Source of the DNA: an uncultured Algibacter sp.
GTDB lineage: Bacteria; Bacteroidota; Bacteroidia; Flavobacteriales; Flavobacteriaceae
Assembly: GCF_947490405.1 (NCBI RefSeq)
Contig: NZ_CANLGU010000003.1
Location: forward strand, 360,165 to 424,164
Direction of reading: 5' to 3'
Length of the DNA: 64,000 bases
In this document: piece after piece, positions 46,301 to 54,822 of the stretch
Numbering within the stretch: position 1 is the first letter of the stretch
How the letters are laid out: each line of letters starts with the position of its first letter
Position numbers and translations under genes: made by a program
The notes under the pieces: model-generated
Database searches by the model: none
Told to the model about the DNA's origin: nothing
What the model saw: only the letters and a program-made list of their open reading frames with translations

Positions 46301-46421
46301 TAACCCCTGGAATAGGCACATTCTGTTCGTCCGTAACAGTACCCGACACAACATCTTGTCCGAATACTAGAGGCGAAATACCTAAGAAAAATACACTTAA
46401 AAGTAATTTTAGTTTCTTCAT
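43365..46421 (-). CDS. SusC-family TonB-dependent outer-membrane transporter
   Basis: A 1018-residue SusC/RagA protein. Signal peptide MKKLKLLLSVFFLGISPLVFG is followed by a carboxypeptidase-D-like domain (VVSGTVTDEQNVPIPGVNV, DFDGRYQIKASNGDVIVFSY). The plug comes next (IGYGSVKRKDLTGAV, QGRLAGVDV, PADIQQIDVLKDASSTAIYG and NGVVIITTK), and a 22-strand barrel ends in a Leu-Asn-Val-Ser-Leu tail. It imports oligosaccharides with TonB and proton motive force and pairs with SusD. It is the first gene of the minus-strand PUL operon. The 390-base gap upstream holds its promoter, probably bound by the HTCS. Confidence 0.97.
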   Translation of the reverse strand: MKKLKLLLSVFFLGISPLVFGQDVVSGTVTDEQNVPIPGVNVLIKNTSTGAATDFDGRYQIKASNGDVIVFSYLGYQTFEVTYSGQSPMDVQLPEDTAKLDEVVVIGYGSVKRKDLTGAVASIGSGEVVEQRKTDVAQALQGRLAGVDVRALNNKPGAPLSINIRGNGSIRNNNQGNDGVSDSLADDLSQPLYVVDGVFFDNIIALNPADIQQIDVLKDASSTAIYGARGANGVVIITTKSGLEGRTRFTYDSTFGVRSVVNSPDFYNGDEYVAFVNDVVRAREFGNLLNGGPATVADYNNIVTDNTVEFIGAEEQSNALNGRYTNWIGRFQETGIQTSHTLSASGGKDGLIYNASIGYLKDEGVVGIEDFERYNLSGAITKKVNDKLSFGVKTYLAFSEREEGSRELFRSSFRLAPTVDPFEDDGSITLIPDQQDQRFINPIYEQDGAWRVNTKRFDIIANAFLEYKPLKWLSLKTQFSPSLTYNRFGEHRGLLTKAARNEPNRTRAVYETASIVTYTWDNIANLNFDLDEDNKLNATLISSLYHREFERGDIQTRNLPDEFLFFNTGAGLDIRNFSSGFLKDNIASFAASLNYSYKNKYLLKLTGRYDGASRLAVGNKWDFFPSASFAWRLSQENFMQDVNWLNNAKIRVAYGQTGNIDTVEPYQSLSFLNNGTYLFGDDLANTQFVSGLANNELTWAVSTETNVGVDLGFFNNRANLTVDYYNKVTDGSLFPRSLLNISGFEEAVGNFGEVRSRGVEVVIGLTPIQTENFRWRTDFNYSRNRDEILKIEGDVEEVPFGRHGVTKVGEDPAAIFSFENDGIWQLDEYAEAAVFGARPGQYKFVDQNGDNVINNDDKVVIGSPSPDWIAGITNTFTYKNFEARVQINTRQGTLGHSEFYQNFAPYQNDQAKFNKINLDYWTPNNPNASRPALAYAHPGEYYYEEFDFVKIANIGFSYTLPSTLLEKFKLNGMRLSLDIQNPFIFTDYEGPDPETGLQNSYSSAYLTKTVLFGLNVSL

Positions 46422-46811
46422 TGTAATTCATTTAGTTTATTAGTCATTAAATTTTTTATAAATGTATCAGTTGACTTGGGAAACTACATGGAATAATAAT
46501 TCAAAAATATGGACAAGCATTAATTATATTTAAGTCAATTCTTACTAAAATCTATTTTCATATTAAGCCAAAAAAATCTTATTACAAGAAAACAATTCAT
46601 ACTAATACATGAAAAAATTAATTCACAAGAAACACCTCATGCATAACTAATCCATGCTTTTGACATAATTGTCCATAACAATAAAACTCAGTAATATTAT
46701 TTTTGATAAAGCTTGATTATTTATACAATCAATATACACTTATAATAGTATATAAAAACAAAAAAGCATAGCTTAAGTGTTATTAAATACCATATCTAAA
46801 AAAAATTGCAG
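46422..46811. promoter_or_regulatory. Divergent control region between susC and the inositol oxygenase gene
   Basis: About 390 bases of very AT-rich DNA without a credible gene. It must contain the promoters for susC (minus) and for the inositol oxygenase gene (plus). A TATTTTTG at 46698-46705 fits the -7 consensus on the plus strand, but no TTG sits at the right distance. I could not identify the HTCS binding site. No operator of the LacI type found at 19593 is present. Confidence 0.4.
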
Positions 46812-47690
46812 ATGAAAGATATCAATAAATCCTCTTTAAAAACCCCGTTAGAAAATATAGAGCATTGGGAAGAAGATCTAATTAAAAGGTATCCTGATCC
46901 CGATACTAATGGTAAAGAAAAAGAAGACTTTAGAAACTACGAAGATTCAGATAGAGCTGAAAGTGTGAAAGAATTTTATAGACTTAATCATATATTTCAA
47001 ACCTATGATTTTGTATCAAAAAAAGAAGCTGGTTTTTTAGAGTTCAATAGAAAAGAAATGTCTATTTGGGAAGCTGTTGATTTCTTAAACACCCTTGTTG
47101 ATGATAGCGATCCTGATATTGACTTAGATCAACTACAACATTTATTACAAACGTCTGAAGCTATAAGAGCTGACGGACATCCAGACTGGTTTGTCTTAAC
47201 TGGGTTTTTACATGATGTTGGCAAAGTGCTTTGCTTATTTGGAGAACCTCAATGGGCTGTAGTTGGAGATACTTTCCCTGTAGGTTGTAAATTCTCTGAC
47301 AAAATTGTACATGCCAATTATTTTGCTGACAATCCTGATTCAACAAACCCAAAATACAATACAAAATATGGTATATATTCACCAAATTGTGGGCTAGACA
47401 ATGTTAAAATGAGTTGGGGGCATGATGAGTATTTATATCAAATCATGAAAGATTATTTACCTGAACCAGCGTTGTATATTATTAGATATCATTCCTTTTA
47501 TGCTCAGCATCGAGAAAACGAATATACCCACTTGATGAATGAAAAGGATATTAAAATGTTTGAATGGGTAAAGAAATTCAACCCTTATGATTTATATACA
47601 AAAGCACCTGTTAAACCAGATGTTAAAGCTCTAAAACCTTATTACCAAGAACTTGTAAAAAAATATCTACCTAAAACGCTAAAATTTTAA
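46812..47690 (+). CDS. myo-Inositol oxygenase (MIOX) family protein
   Basis: A 292-residue cytoplasmic di-iron oxygenase of the MIOX family. It converts myo-inositol and O2 to D-glucuronate. All six expected iron ligands are conserved by eye: His123 (RADGHPDW), His134 and Asp135 ([10 protein letters not shown]), His204 (SWGHDEY), His227 (RYHSFY) and Asp260 (FNPYDLYTK). Substrate-region blocks VGDTFPVGC and RADGHPDWF are also kept. The ATG at 46812 is preferred to a TTG six bases before it. MIOX is best known from eukaryotes and is less common in bacteria. The gene is divergent from susC and 33 bases upstream of a sodium:solute symporter. Confidence 0.93.
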   Translation: MKDINKSSLKTPLENIEHWEEDLIKRYPDPDTNGKEKEDFRNYEDSDRAESVKEFYRLNHIFQTYDFVSKKEAGFLEFNRKEMSIWEAVDFLNTLVDDSDPDIDLDQLQHLLQTSEAIRADGHPDWFVLTGFLHDVGKVLCLFGEPQWAVVGDTFPVGCKFSDKIVHANYFADNPDSTNPKYNTKYGIYSPNCGLDNVKMSWGHDEYLYQIMKDYLPEPALYIIRYHSFYAQHRENEYTHLMNEKDIKMFEWVKKFNPYDLYTKAPVKPDVKALKPYYQELVKKYLPKTLKF

Positions 47691-47723
47691 GAACTCAGAA
47701 ACCAACTAATCAGCCAAACAATA

Positions 47724-49301
47724 ATGTTTTATACCTATTTAGGATTTTTTGGATTTACCTTATTCGTAATACTTTATACAACATATAAACTCCGAAAAGA
47801 TAAATTTACAACTTCAAAAGGTTATTTTTTAGCTGGAAAAAGTTTAACAGGCCCGATCATCGCAGGGTCTATGATACTTACCAACATTTCTACGGAACAC
47901 TTAATAGGAATGAATGGTAGCTCGTATAAAAACGGTATCATTATAATAGCTTGGGAGGTTACTTCTGCTATTGCTTTAGTTATAGCGGCCATTTATTTTA
48001 TTCCGAAATTCATTAAATTAGGGATAACTACCATCCCCGAATTTCTAGAGAGGCGCTTTGATGGTGTAATACGCTCTGTTGTGGCCTTTCTGCTAATGTC
48101 ATCATTTGTTATAACGCTTTTACCAATCGTTTTATATTCCGGAGCTATTAATATCGAAAGTGTTTTTGATTTTTCGGCAATATTTGATGTATCAAAAAGT
48201 GAATCGCTTATTTATACTGTTTTAACCATTGGTGTTATTGGTTCTATGTACGCCATTTTCGGTGGCTTAAAAGCCGTTGCATACTCGGATTCTTTAAATG
48301 GTATTGGCTTAATGCTAGGAGGACTTCTTATACCCACAATTGCCTTATATCAAATTGGTAATGGTAATATGTTTGATGGTTTAAGCACGGTGTACCATTT
48401 TGCACCAGATAAATTTGATATTATTGGTAAGCCAGATTCAGTACTTCCTTTTTCTGTTTTATTTACCGGGTTAATGATTAATCAGTTGTATTTCTGGGGA
48501 ATGAACCAGGCTATTATTCAGCGAGCATTTGGAGCTAAGAATTTAGTCGAAGCTCAAAAAGGACTTATTTACACTGGTGTATTGAAGCTCTTTGTTCCTG
48601 CCATAATCGTTTTACCAGGTCTAATTGCTTATTACTATTTTCAAGACACCTATTATGCAACACCAGATTTGATATATCCTATGTTGGTAAAAAAGGTATT
48701 ACCTTCTTATCTGTTCGGTTTTTTTGCTGCTGTTATTCTGGGCGCTGTTTTAAGCACATTTAATAGTGTACTAAACTCAGCAAGCACCATTTTTTGTTTA
48801 GATATCTATAAAAAGATTTTTAATAAAAATGCTTCTGATGCTAAATTGGTGAAATACGGTAAAATATCGTCTGTTATTCTAGCCTTAATAGCTATTGCTG
48901 TAGCACCAATGGTTGCTTATGCCCCTGATGGTTTGTACCAGTTATTACAAGAACTAAACGGCATTTTCTTTATTCCTATTTCTTCCATTATAATTGCTGG
49001 AATATTCTTTAAACAAATAAATACTAAGGGCGCAAAAGCAGGACTTTTCTTCGGATTTACATTTTACATTCTAACCACTTTTGTACTTAAAGTAAATATC
49101 CATTTTGTGCATTTGTGGGGTATTGAATTTCTTCTAAATTTTACAATCATGTTTTTAGTTTCAAAAATGTATCCTTCAGAAATTAAAACGGATTATTATA
49201 GTATGAAACAAGAAGTTGTAGAAAAGTCTTGGCCTAAAGTTAAACTTTACGGCAGTATACTTGTTGCTTTAACTGTGCTCATCTATATTTTGCTATCGTA
49301 G
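47724..49301 (+). CDS. Sodium:solute symporter (SSS/SLC5 family), probable inositol or sugar importer
   Basis: A 525-residue inner-membrane protein with 13-14 predicted helices. SSS hallmarks are GYFLAGKSLTGPIIAGSMIL with TNISTEHLIG, GITTIPEFLERRFDG, VIGSMYAIFGGLKAVAYSD, FWGMNQAIIQRAFGAKNL and AAVILGAVLSTFNSVLNSAST. Close relatives in Bacteroidota are annotated as SGLT-like sugar or inositol transporters. It is in one unit with the inositol oxygenase gene 33 bases upstream, so myo-inositol is the simplest predicted substrate; glucuronate or mannose are alternatives. Its stop faces the altronate dehydratase gene, 23 bases away on the other strand. Confidence 0.92.
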   Translation: MFYTYLGFFGFTLFVILYTTYKLRKDKFTTSKGYFLAGKSLTGPIIAGSMILTNISTEHLIGMNGSSYKNGIIIIAWEVTSAIALVIAAIYFIPKFIKLGITTIPEFLERRFDGVIRSVVAFLLMSSFVITLLPIVLYSGAINIESVFDFSAIFDVSKSESLIYTVLTIGVIGSMYAIFGGLKAVAYSDSLNGIGLMLGGLLIPTIALYQIGNGNMFDGLSTVYHFAPDKFDIIGKPDSVLPFSVLFTGLMINQLYFWGMNQAIIQRAFGAKNLVEAQKGLIYTGVLKLFVPAIIVLPGLIAYYYFQDTYYATPDLIYPMLVKKVLPSYLFGFFAAVILGAVLSTFNSVLNSASTIFCLDIYKKIFNKNASDAKLVKYGKISSVILALIAIAVAPMVAYAPDGLYQLLQELNGIFFIPISSIIIAGIFFKQINTKGAKAGLFFGFTFYILTTFVLKVNIHFVHLWGIEFLLNFTIMFLVSKMYPSEIKTDYYSMKQEVVEKSWPKVKLYGSILVALTVLIYILLS

Positions 49302-49324
49302 ATAATTAGCTTTAAAAAATCAAC

Positions 49325-50935
49325 TTATAAAGATACGCCTCGCCTCCAAGGAATAAAGTCGTTTTGATTCAACACTTTGGCTTTGGTTTGTATTTCTCCG
49401 CTTGCTACTTTAATGATAAATTCTAGCATTTCATCTGCCATTTCCTCTATTGTTTTTTCACCACGAATAACACCACCCGTTTCAATATCAATAATATCTG
49501 GCATTCTATTGGCCAAATCTGTATTAGAAGACACTTTAATTACCGGAGCTATTGGGTTTCCTGTTGGTGTTCCTAAACCTGTTGTAAATAAAACTAGGTT
49601 GGCACCTGCACCAACTATAGCTGTTGTACTTTCTACATCATTACCTGGAGTACACAATAAATTGAGTCCAGATTTACTAACATACTCTCCATAATCTAAA
49701 ACATCTTGTATTGGAGACGTTCCTCCCTTTTTGGCAGCTCCTGCAGATTTCATGGCATCTGTAATTAAACCATCTTTTATATTTCCGGGAGAAGGATTCA
49801 TATCAAAACCAGAACCGGATTCTACTACAGATTTCTCGTAAGCTTTCATTAGGTTTAAAAACTTTTCGCCTTTTTCATCATCTATACATCTATTTACCAA
49901 CTCCTGCTCTACTCCACATAACTCAGGGAATTCGGCTAAAATAGCAGTGCCATGTAACGCAGTTAAAATGTCTGAAACAGCTCCTAAAGTAGGATTTGCA
50001 GATATTCCCGAAAATCCGTCCGAGCCTCCACATTCTAAACCTACTTTAAGTTTAGATAAAGAAGCTGGTTTCCGTACTATATTATTTGCCTTTTTTATGG
50101 CTTCGAAAGATTCTTTTATAATCGTAGACAACATATTGTCCACTGTTCCCATCTGTTGCTGTTCGTATATTAAAACAGGCTTATTTAGGACAGGATTTAT
50201 GCTTTTTATAGCATCTTTAAATATATCTATTTGAAGGTTTTGACACCCTAAACTCAACACAGTAGCGCCAGCAACATTTGGATTGTTAACATAACCTGCC
50301 AATAATTTTGCTAAACTTTCTGAATCTTGACGGATACCTCCACAACCACCAGGATGCGTTATAAATTTAACATCAATATTATCAAAAACTTTTGTAGTAT
50401 TTCCAGTGATCTCTATTGATGATTCTTCTCCCCTTACTAAAGCTCTTAACATGAGTTGATGGGTGCTTACTTGCTGATGTAAAAGCTCTTTTTCAAAAAT
50501 ATCTTTTAAAATTTCAACATTTCTATTTTCGCAAAATACTAGCGGAAAAAATAACCAAACATTTTCTGTACCTACTTGATCATCTGCTCTATGATAACCT
50601 AAAAAAGTGCTTGCTTTCCATTTATCAACATTAGGGGCTTTCCAAGTAAATTGAGCTGTTCTACCAAATACCTTTTCGGTTTCATGTTTTACATTCTTGG
50701 TCGTTAATACATCTCCTTTGTTAATCACGCCATTAGCTTTTCCTACAAGAACACCATACATAATAATACTATCTCCCAAATTAAAATGTTCTAAGGCAAT
50801 TTTATGTTTAGATTTTGTATTTGATATGACTTTAATATCCTCTTCTTCAAAAGAAATAACCTCTCCTGCTTTTAAATTTACCAGAGCAACTGCAACATTG
50901 TCTGAGGTGTTTATTTTTATAAGCTTTTTTAGCAT
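49325..50935 (-). CDS. uxaA: Altronate dehydratase
   Basis: A 536-residue protein of the UxaA family. It dehydrates D-altronate to 2-keto-3-deoxygluconate in galacturonate breakdown. The N-terminal SAF domain (AVALVNLKAGEVISFEEED) is joined to the catalytic domain, with FITHPGGCGGIRQD, VLSLGCQNLQ, VGLECGGSDGFSGISANP, ELCGVEQELVNRC and LCTPGNDVESTTAIVGAGAN. The conserved cysteines are likely iron ligands. It is 30 bases after the tagaturonate reductase gene and at the 3' end of the ManA-GH92 unit. Its presence implies that galacturonate, or a sugar entering through altronate, is used. Confidence 0.95.
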   Translation of the reverse strand: MLKKLIKINTSDNVAVALVNLKAGEVISFEEEDIKVISNTKSKHKIALEHFNLGDSIIMYGVLVGKANGVINKGDVLTTKNVKHETEKVFGRTAQFTWKAPNVDKWKASTFLGYHRADDQVGTENVWLFFPLVFCENRNVEILKDIFEKELLHQQVSTHQLMLRALVRGEESSIEITGNTTKVFDNIDVKFITHPGGCGGIRQDSESLAKLLAGYVNNPNVAGATVLSLGCQNLQIDIFKDAIKSINPVLNKPVLIYEQQQMGTVDNMLSTIIKESFEAIKKANNIVRKPASLSKLKVGLECGGSDGFSGISANPTLGAVSDILTALHGTAILAEFPELCGVEQELVNRCIDDEKGEKFLNLMKAYEKSVVESGSGFDMNPSPGNIKDGLITDAMKSAGAAKKGGTSPIQDVLDYGEYVSKSGLNLLCTPGNDVESTTAIVGAGANLVLFTTGLGTPTGNPIAPVIKVSSNTDLANRMPDIIDIETGGVIRGEKTIEEMADEMLEFIIKVASGEIQTKAKVLNQNDFIPWRRGVSL

Positions 50936-50965
50936 CTTGTAAACTGTAATTCGTGTTGTTTAAAT

Positions 50966-52426
50966 TTAAAACTGTTGACTATAATTCGCAAAGCCTTTTT
51001 CAATACCATTGGTCTCTATTTCTTTTAATGCAAACGCAATGGCTTCTGTTAAACTTTCAACATGCGTTAAATCTTCTCCCCAATAATCTTGAATACTTAA
51101 AACACTTTTTGCCACCAGAAAATAATCATTAGATTTCCATATTTCAGAAAATTTTAAAACAATAGCCTCACTGTCTTGAACAGGTAAAGTATTCCCTTGC
51201 CACACTCCTTTATAAAAACGTATTAAGCAAGCAAAAGCAAAGGTTAAGTTTGTTGGTACTTTATTGTGAATATTTACATATTCTAATAAACTAGGTAGTA
51301 CTCTTACTTTAAATTTTGATATTGAATTTAAAGCAATACTCGATAAATTATGACTAATAAAAGGATTTCTAAAACGGTCAAAAACTTCATCAGCAAAACT
51401 ATTCAATTCACTTTTATCCATATCTAATGTATCTATAATTTCATTAAATACAGCAGTATTTATAAACGAACCAGTAAATGAATTATCTACGGATTGTTTT
51501 ACTGTTTTGTTCCCATAAATCAAAGAAAAGGGTACCATTGCGGTGTGTGCACCATTTAATATACGAACCTTTCTGGTACGGTAAGGTTGCATATCATTTA
51601 CAATCTTAACATCTAATTTTGTTTTATCAAATGGTAGTTTCTTTTTTAATGTATTTCCGCCTTCTATAACCCATAATAAAAAAGCTTCTGCGGCTACAAT
51701 TAAATTATCTTTATAATCTAGCTTAGCGTTATATAGTTCTACTTCATCTTTTGGATAACCAGGTACAATTCTATCTACCAAGGTATTATGGAATGTATTA
51801 CTTTCTAATAACCATATTTTAAAACCGTTTTCCAAATTCCAATCGGAAACATATTTTAAAATGATTTCTTTTAATGTTTTGGCATTGTAATTAATAAGTT
51901 CGCAAGGAATAATGGTTACCCCTTTATTAGCAGCTCCTTTAAAATGTTTAAATCTTTCGTACAATAAAACAGTTAGTTTTGCAGGAAATGAACTTGGTGG
52001 TTTCATGTGTGGAGTATCAGTACTTACATAACTAATACCGGCCTCTGTTGTGTTAGAAATGATATATTCTAACGATTCTTCTTTTGCTAAACCTAAATAC
52101 TCTTCAAAATTAAGATACGGGTTAACACTTTTTACAATATTCTCTATGAGTTCAACCTCTTGAATTTCTTCTCCTTTCTTAACCCCTTTCATGAAAAGCG
52201 TGTATAAACCATCTTGATTATTTAGTATCTCTACCAAACCCTTATCAATTGGTTGGACTACAGCTATTCCCGCATTAAAAGCTACCTTTTTGTTTAACTC
52301 CTGAAAAGCATATCCAATAAAGGCTCTTAAAAAATTACCTTCTCCAAATTGTATAATTTTTACAGGTGGATATTCCGTTAATGCTATATTTTTTCTATTT
52401 AGTAGAGGTTTGTTGGTTTTTGTCAT
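50966..52426 (-). CDS. uxaB: Tagaturonate reductase (mannitol dehydrogenase family)
   Basis: A 486-residue NAD-dependent polyol/uronate reductase of the long-chain mannitol dehydrogenase family. It starts with the cofactor region VKIIQFGEGNFLRAFIGYAF and has IISNTTEAGISY, VTIIPCELINYNAKTL, VDRIVPGYP and KVRILNGAHTAMVP with the catalytic Lys. The pattern fits UxaB (D-tagaturonate to D-altronate) better than UxuB (fructuronate reductase), and altronate dehydratase lies just downstream. Glucuronate made by the inositol oxygenase would need the UxuB branch; whether this enzyme also takes fructuronate cannot be told. Confidence 0.9.
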   Translation of the reverse strand: MTKTNKPLLNRKNIALTEYPPVKIIQFGEGNFLRAFIGYAFQELNKKVAFNAGIAVVQPIDKGLVEILNNQDGLYTLFMKGVKKGEEIQEVELIENIVKSVNPYLNFEEYLGLAKEESLEYIISNTTEAGISYVSTDTPHMKPPSSFPAKLTVLLYERFKHFKGAANKGVTIIPCELINYNAKTLKEIILKYVSDWNLENGFKIWLLESNTFHNTLVDRIVPGYPKDEVELYNAKLDYKDNLIVAAEAFLLWVIEGGNTLKKKLPFDKTKLDVKIVNDMQPYRTRKVRILNGAHTAMVPFSLIYGNKTVKQSVDNSFTGSFINTAVFNEIIDTLDMDKSELNSFADEVFDRFRNPFISHNLSSIALNSISKFKVRVLPSLLEYVNIHNKVPTNLTFAFACLIRFYKGVWQGNTLPVQDSEAIVLKFSEIWKSNDYFLVAKSVLSIQDYWGEDLTHVESLTEAIAFALKEIETNGIEKGFANYSQQF

Positions 52427-52481
52427 TTCAATATAAAATTAACCTATATATTTTTGAGTAATATAATACTTTACAGGAAAG

Positions 52482-54803
52482 TTATTGTTTAATTAAAGGG
52501 TTTTCCGCTGTCATTTTAAAAATTAATTCTCCCCCATTTATAATTTCTTCGTGAGTGATATAATTTCTATTCAATACCTCTCCATTTAGTGTTACAGATT
52601 CAACAATAAAATTGGTGTTACTTAAATTTTTAGCTCTTACCGTAAATGTATTATTATTTGGAAGATTTATTATTACTTCTTCTACCTGCGGAGCTCCTAA
52701 AATATATTGTCCTCCTGTTGGATTTACTGGATAAAAACCAAGTACACCAAACATATACCATGCAGACATTTGCCCACAATCGTCATTCCCCATCAAACCA
52801 TCTGGTTTTGTGTAATAATATTCATCAATTAGTGTTTTTATGATTTTATCTGTTTTATAGGGTTTATCTGAATATTTGTACAAATAAGGCAAATGGTGAC
52901 AAGGTTCATTTCCATGCCAATATTGACCGTACGTACCATGAATATTCCAAACTAAAGTTTTTACCTCTGGTTTAGATTCTGAATAAAATAGATTGTCTAG
53001 TTTTTCTCCAAATTCTGTTTTACCTCCCATAATAGCAACCAAACCTGAGATATCGTGTAAGACATGAAATTGATAATGGTATGCATTACCTTCTGTAAAA
53101 TCTGAACCTTTAAGCCATTCGCCAACCACTTCAGATAAATCTACCTCTTTTTTAAATTCTCCTTTAGCATTTTTACCTCGCATAAAACCACTTTCTTTAT
53201 CATATACATTTTTATAATAAGCAGCTCTTTTTTTAAGGAAGTCAGCCTCTTTTTGTTTTCCTAGTTTTTCAGCAAATAAAGCCCCTGCATAATCATCGTA
53301 TGTATTCTCCAAAAGACGTGATACCGTTTCTCTACCATCATCAATATTAGACAGTTTTGCATCATAAGGAATATATCCAAAGAAATCTATCAACTCTACA
53401 TGATTGCGGTAATGTGGTTTGGTTAAAGATGTCCAAACAGCATCAAAAATTTCCTCATCACTATAACCTTTTGGTTTTATGCCTTTTAAATAAGCATCAA
53501 CAATTACGGGTACAGCATGATTACCAACCATAGTATGCGTTTCTTGCCCCCAAAGTTTCCATCTTGGTAAGTATTTATTAGCTTCTTTAGGGTTTAATGA
53601 ATCAACAGTCATAAATTTATAACTATCAAGCATAGAGGTATTAATATCGCTTACCAAATCTGGACTAAGAATTGTGTACATTGGGTTTGCCGCACGATAC
53701 GTATCCCAGAGAGACAATGTTGAATAGTATTTACCACTGGTTGCTTTTTGCACACCCGAATCGGCACTTCTAAATCTTCCATCTACATCTGCAATATTAT
53801 TAGGTTGAATATAAAGATGGTACAAGCTAGTATAAAACGCTACTTTTTTATCTTCGTTTCCTTTTAAGTGAAACTTTGCTAATATGTCATTCCATTTTTT
53901 GTTGGTTGCAGCTCTAATGGAATCAAAACTATTCCATGTATTAATTTCAGCCTCTAGATTTTTTTTAGCTTCTTCTATTCCTACTGTAGATACTCCAATT
54001 TTTATTTCAAGAACTGTAGCACCTTGCATATCAAAATCAAGAATATAGCGTGGTGCCTTTTCATCTTTGTTTTCTGGTGGTGTTAGCTCTTGCTTTTTTA
54101 CAATTTTTTTATTGAATTTAATTACATAATACAAATCTCTGGGTGCCCACACCCTAGCTTTTCTATAGCCAGTTAACGTATAGTCGTCTTCAAATTGTTG
54201 ATTAGCTTCTAAAATATTTAAAGGTATTTCATTAATATTCCAAGAGACACCGTATTGTAAATCAATCAGGAGTTTTGTATTTTTTTCATTGTCATAAGTA
54301 TATCTATGATATGCCACTCGTTCTGTAGCCGTTAACTCTACCTGTACTTTAAAATCATCTAAATACACTTTGTAATAACCTGGTTTGGCTATTTCAGAGT
54401 CTTTGGTGTATGTAGATTTATAGTTAAATCTAGATTCACTATTAATAGTATCTGTGTTTAAAGGTTGTAATAAAATATCGGACATAGAAGGACACCCAAC
54501 ACCATTTAAATGTGTTTGAGTAAAGCCTATTAACCAAGGATCGTTGTACTGGTAACCAGCAATATGATCCATTTCATAACCTTTGTAATAAGTATTATAA
54601 GACTCTGGACTTGGTTGCACCATTCCTAAAGGCGTTGTTGCTCCTGGAAACGTATGGCCTTCGTTTTGGGTTCCTATAAACGGATTTACATATTGCGTGA
54701 AATCTTTTAAAACTTCAACTTTATTTACTTCTTCTTTACAAGAAAACAGCATCAAAATAACACTTATAAAAAGTAATAATTCTTTATTAAAAATATTTCT
54801 CAT
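52482..54803 (-). CDS. GH92 family alpha-mannosidase
   Basis: A 773-residue lipoprotein (Cys22, LMLFSCKEE). GH92 parts are YVNPFIGTQNEGHTFPGATT, PLGMVQPSPES, THLNGVGCPSMSD, LSLWDTYRAANPMYTILS, GSDFTEGNAYHYQFHVLHD with predicted acid Glu571, and the acidic motif LMGNDDCGQMSAWYMFGVLG (Asp674, Asp675). It shows all family blocks in typical form and resembles well-studied Bacteroides enzymes. The gene lies between the DUF418 gene (19 bases) and uxaB (55 bases). An alpha-1,2 or alpha-1,3 mannosidase is likely; the linkage is unknown. Confidence 0.96.
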   Translation of the reverse strand: MRNIFNKELLLFISVILMLFSCKEEVNKVEVLKDFTQYVNPFIGTQNEGHTFPGATTPLGMVQPSPESYNTYYKGYEMDHIAGYQYNDPWLIGFTQTHLNGVGCPSMSDILLQPLNTDTINSESRFNYKSTYTKDSEIAKPGYYKVYLDDFKVQVELTATERVAYHRYTYDNEKNTKLLIDLQYGVSWNINEIPLNILEANQQFEDDYTLTGYRKARVWAPRDLYYVIKFNKKIVKKQELTPPENKDEKAPRYILDFDMQGATVLEIKIGVSTVGIEEAKKNLEAEINTWNSFDSIRAATNKKWNDILAKFHLKGNEDKKVAFYTSLYHLYIQPNNIADVDGRFRSADSGVQKATSGKYYSTLSLWDTYRAANPMYTILSPDLVSDINTSMLDSYKFMTVDSLNPKEANKYLPRWKLWGQETHTMVGNHAVPVIVDAYLKGIKPKGYSDEEIFDAVWTSLTKPHYRNHVELIDFFGYIPYDAKLSNIDDGRETVSRLLENTYDDYAGALFAEKLGKQKEADFLKKRAAYYKNVYDKESGFMRGKNAKGEFKKEVDLSEVVGEWLKGSDFTEGNAYHYQFHVLHDISGLVAIMGGKTEFGEKLDNLFYSESKPEVKTLVWNIHGTYGQYWHGNEPCHHLPYLYKYSDKPYKTDKIIKTLIDEYYYTKPDGLMGNDDCGQMSAWYMFGVLGFYPVNPTGGQYILGAPQVEEVIINLPNNNTFTVRAKNLSNTNFIVESVTLNGEVLNRNYITHEEIINGGELIFKMTAENPLIKQ

Positions 54804-54822
54804 TTTTTAGTAATGTGTTATG

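Noticed and set aside
46806..46811. TTG start for the inositol oxygenase gene six bases upstream of the ATG
   Set aside because: The ATG at 46812 is a better start codon and loses only two residues that are not conserved.
37862..52426. Plain pectin utilisation locus from GH28, UxaA and UxaB
   Set aside because: No pectate lyase, rhamnogalacturonan lyase or pectin esterase is present, the GH28-like protein lacks its GHG motif, and mannosidases dominate the locus.
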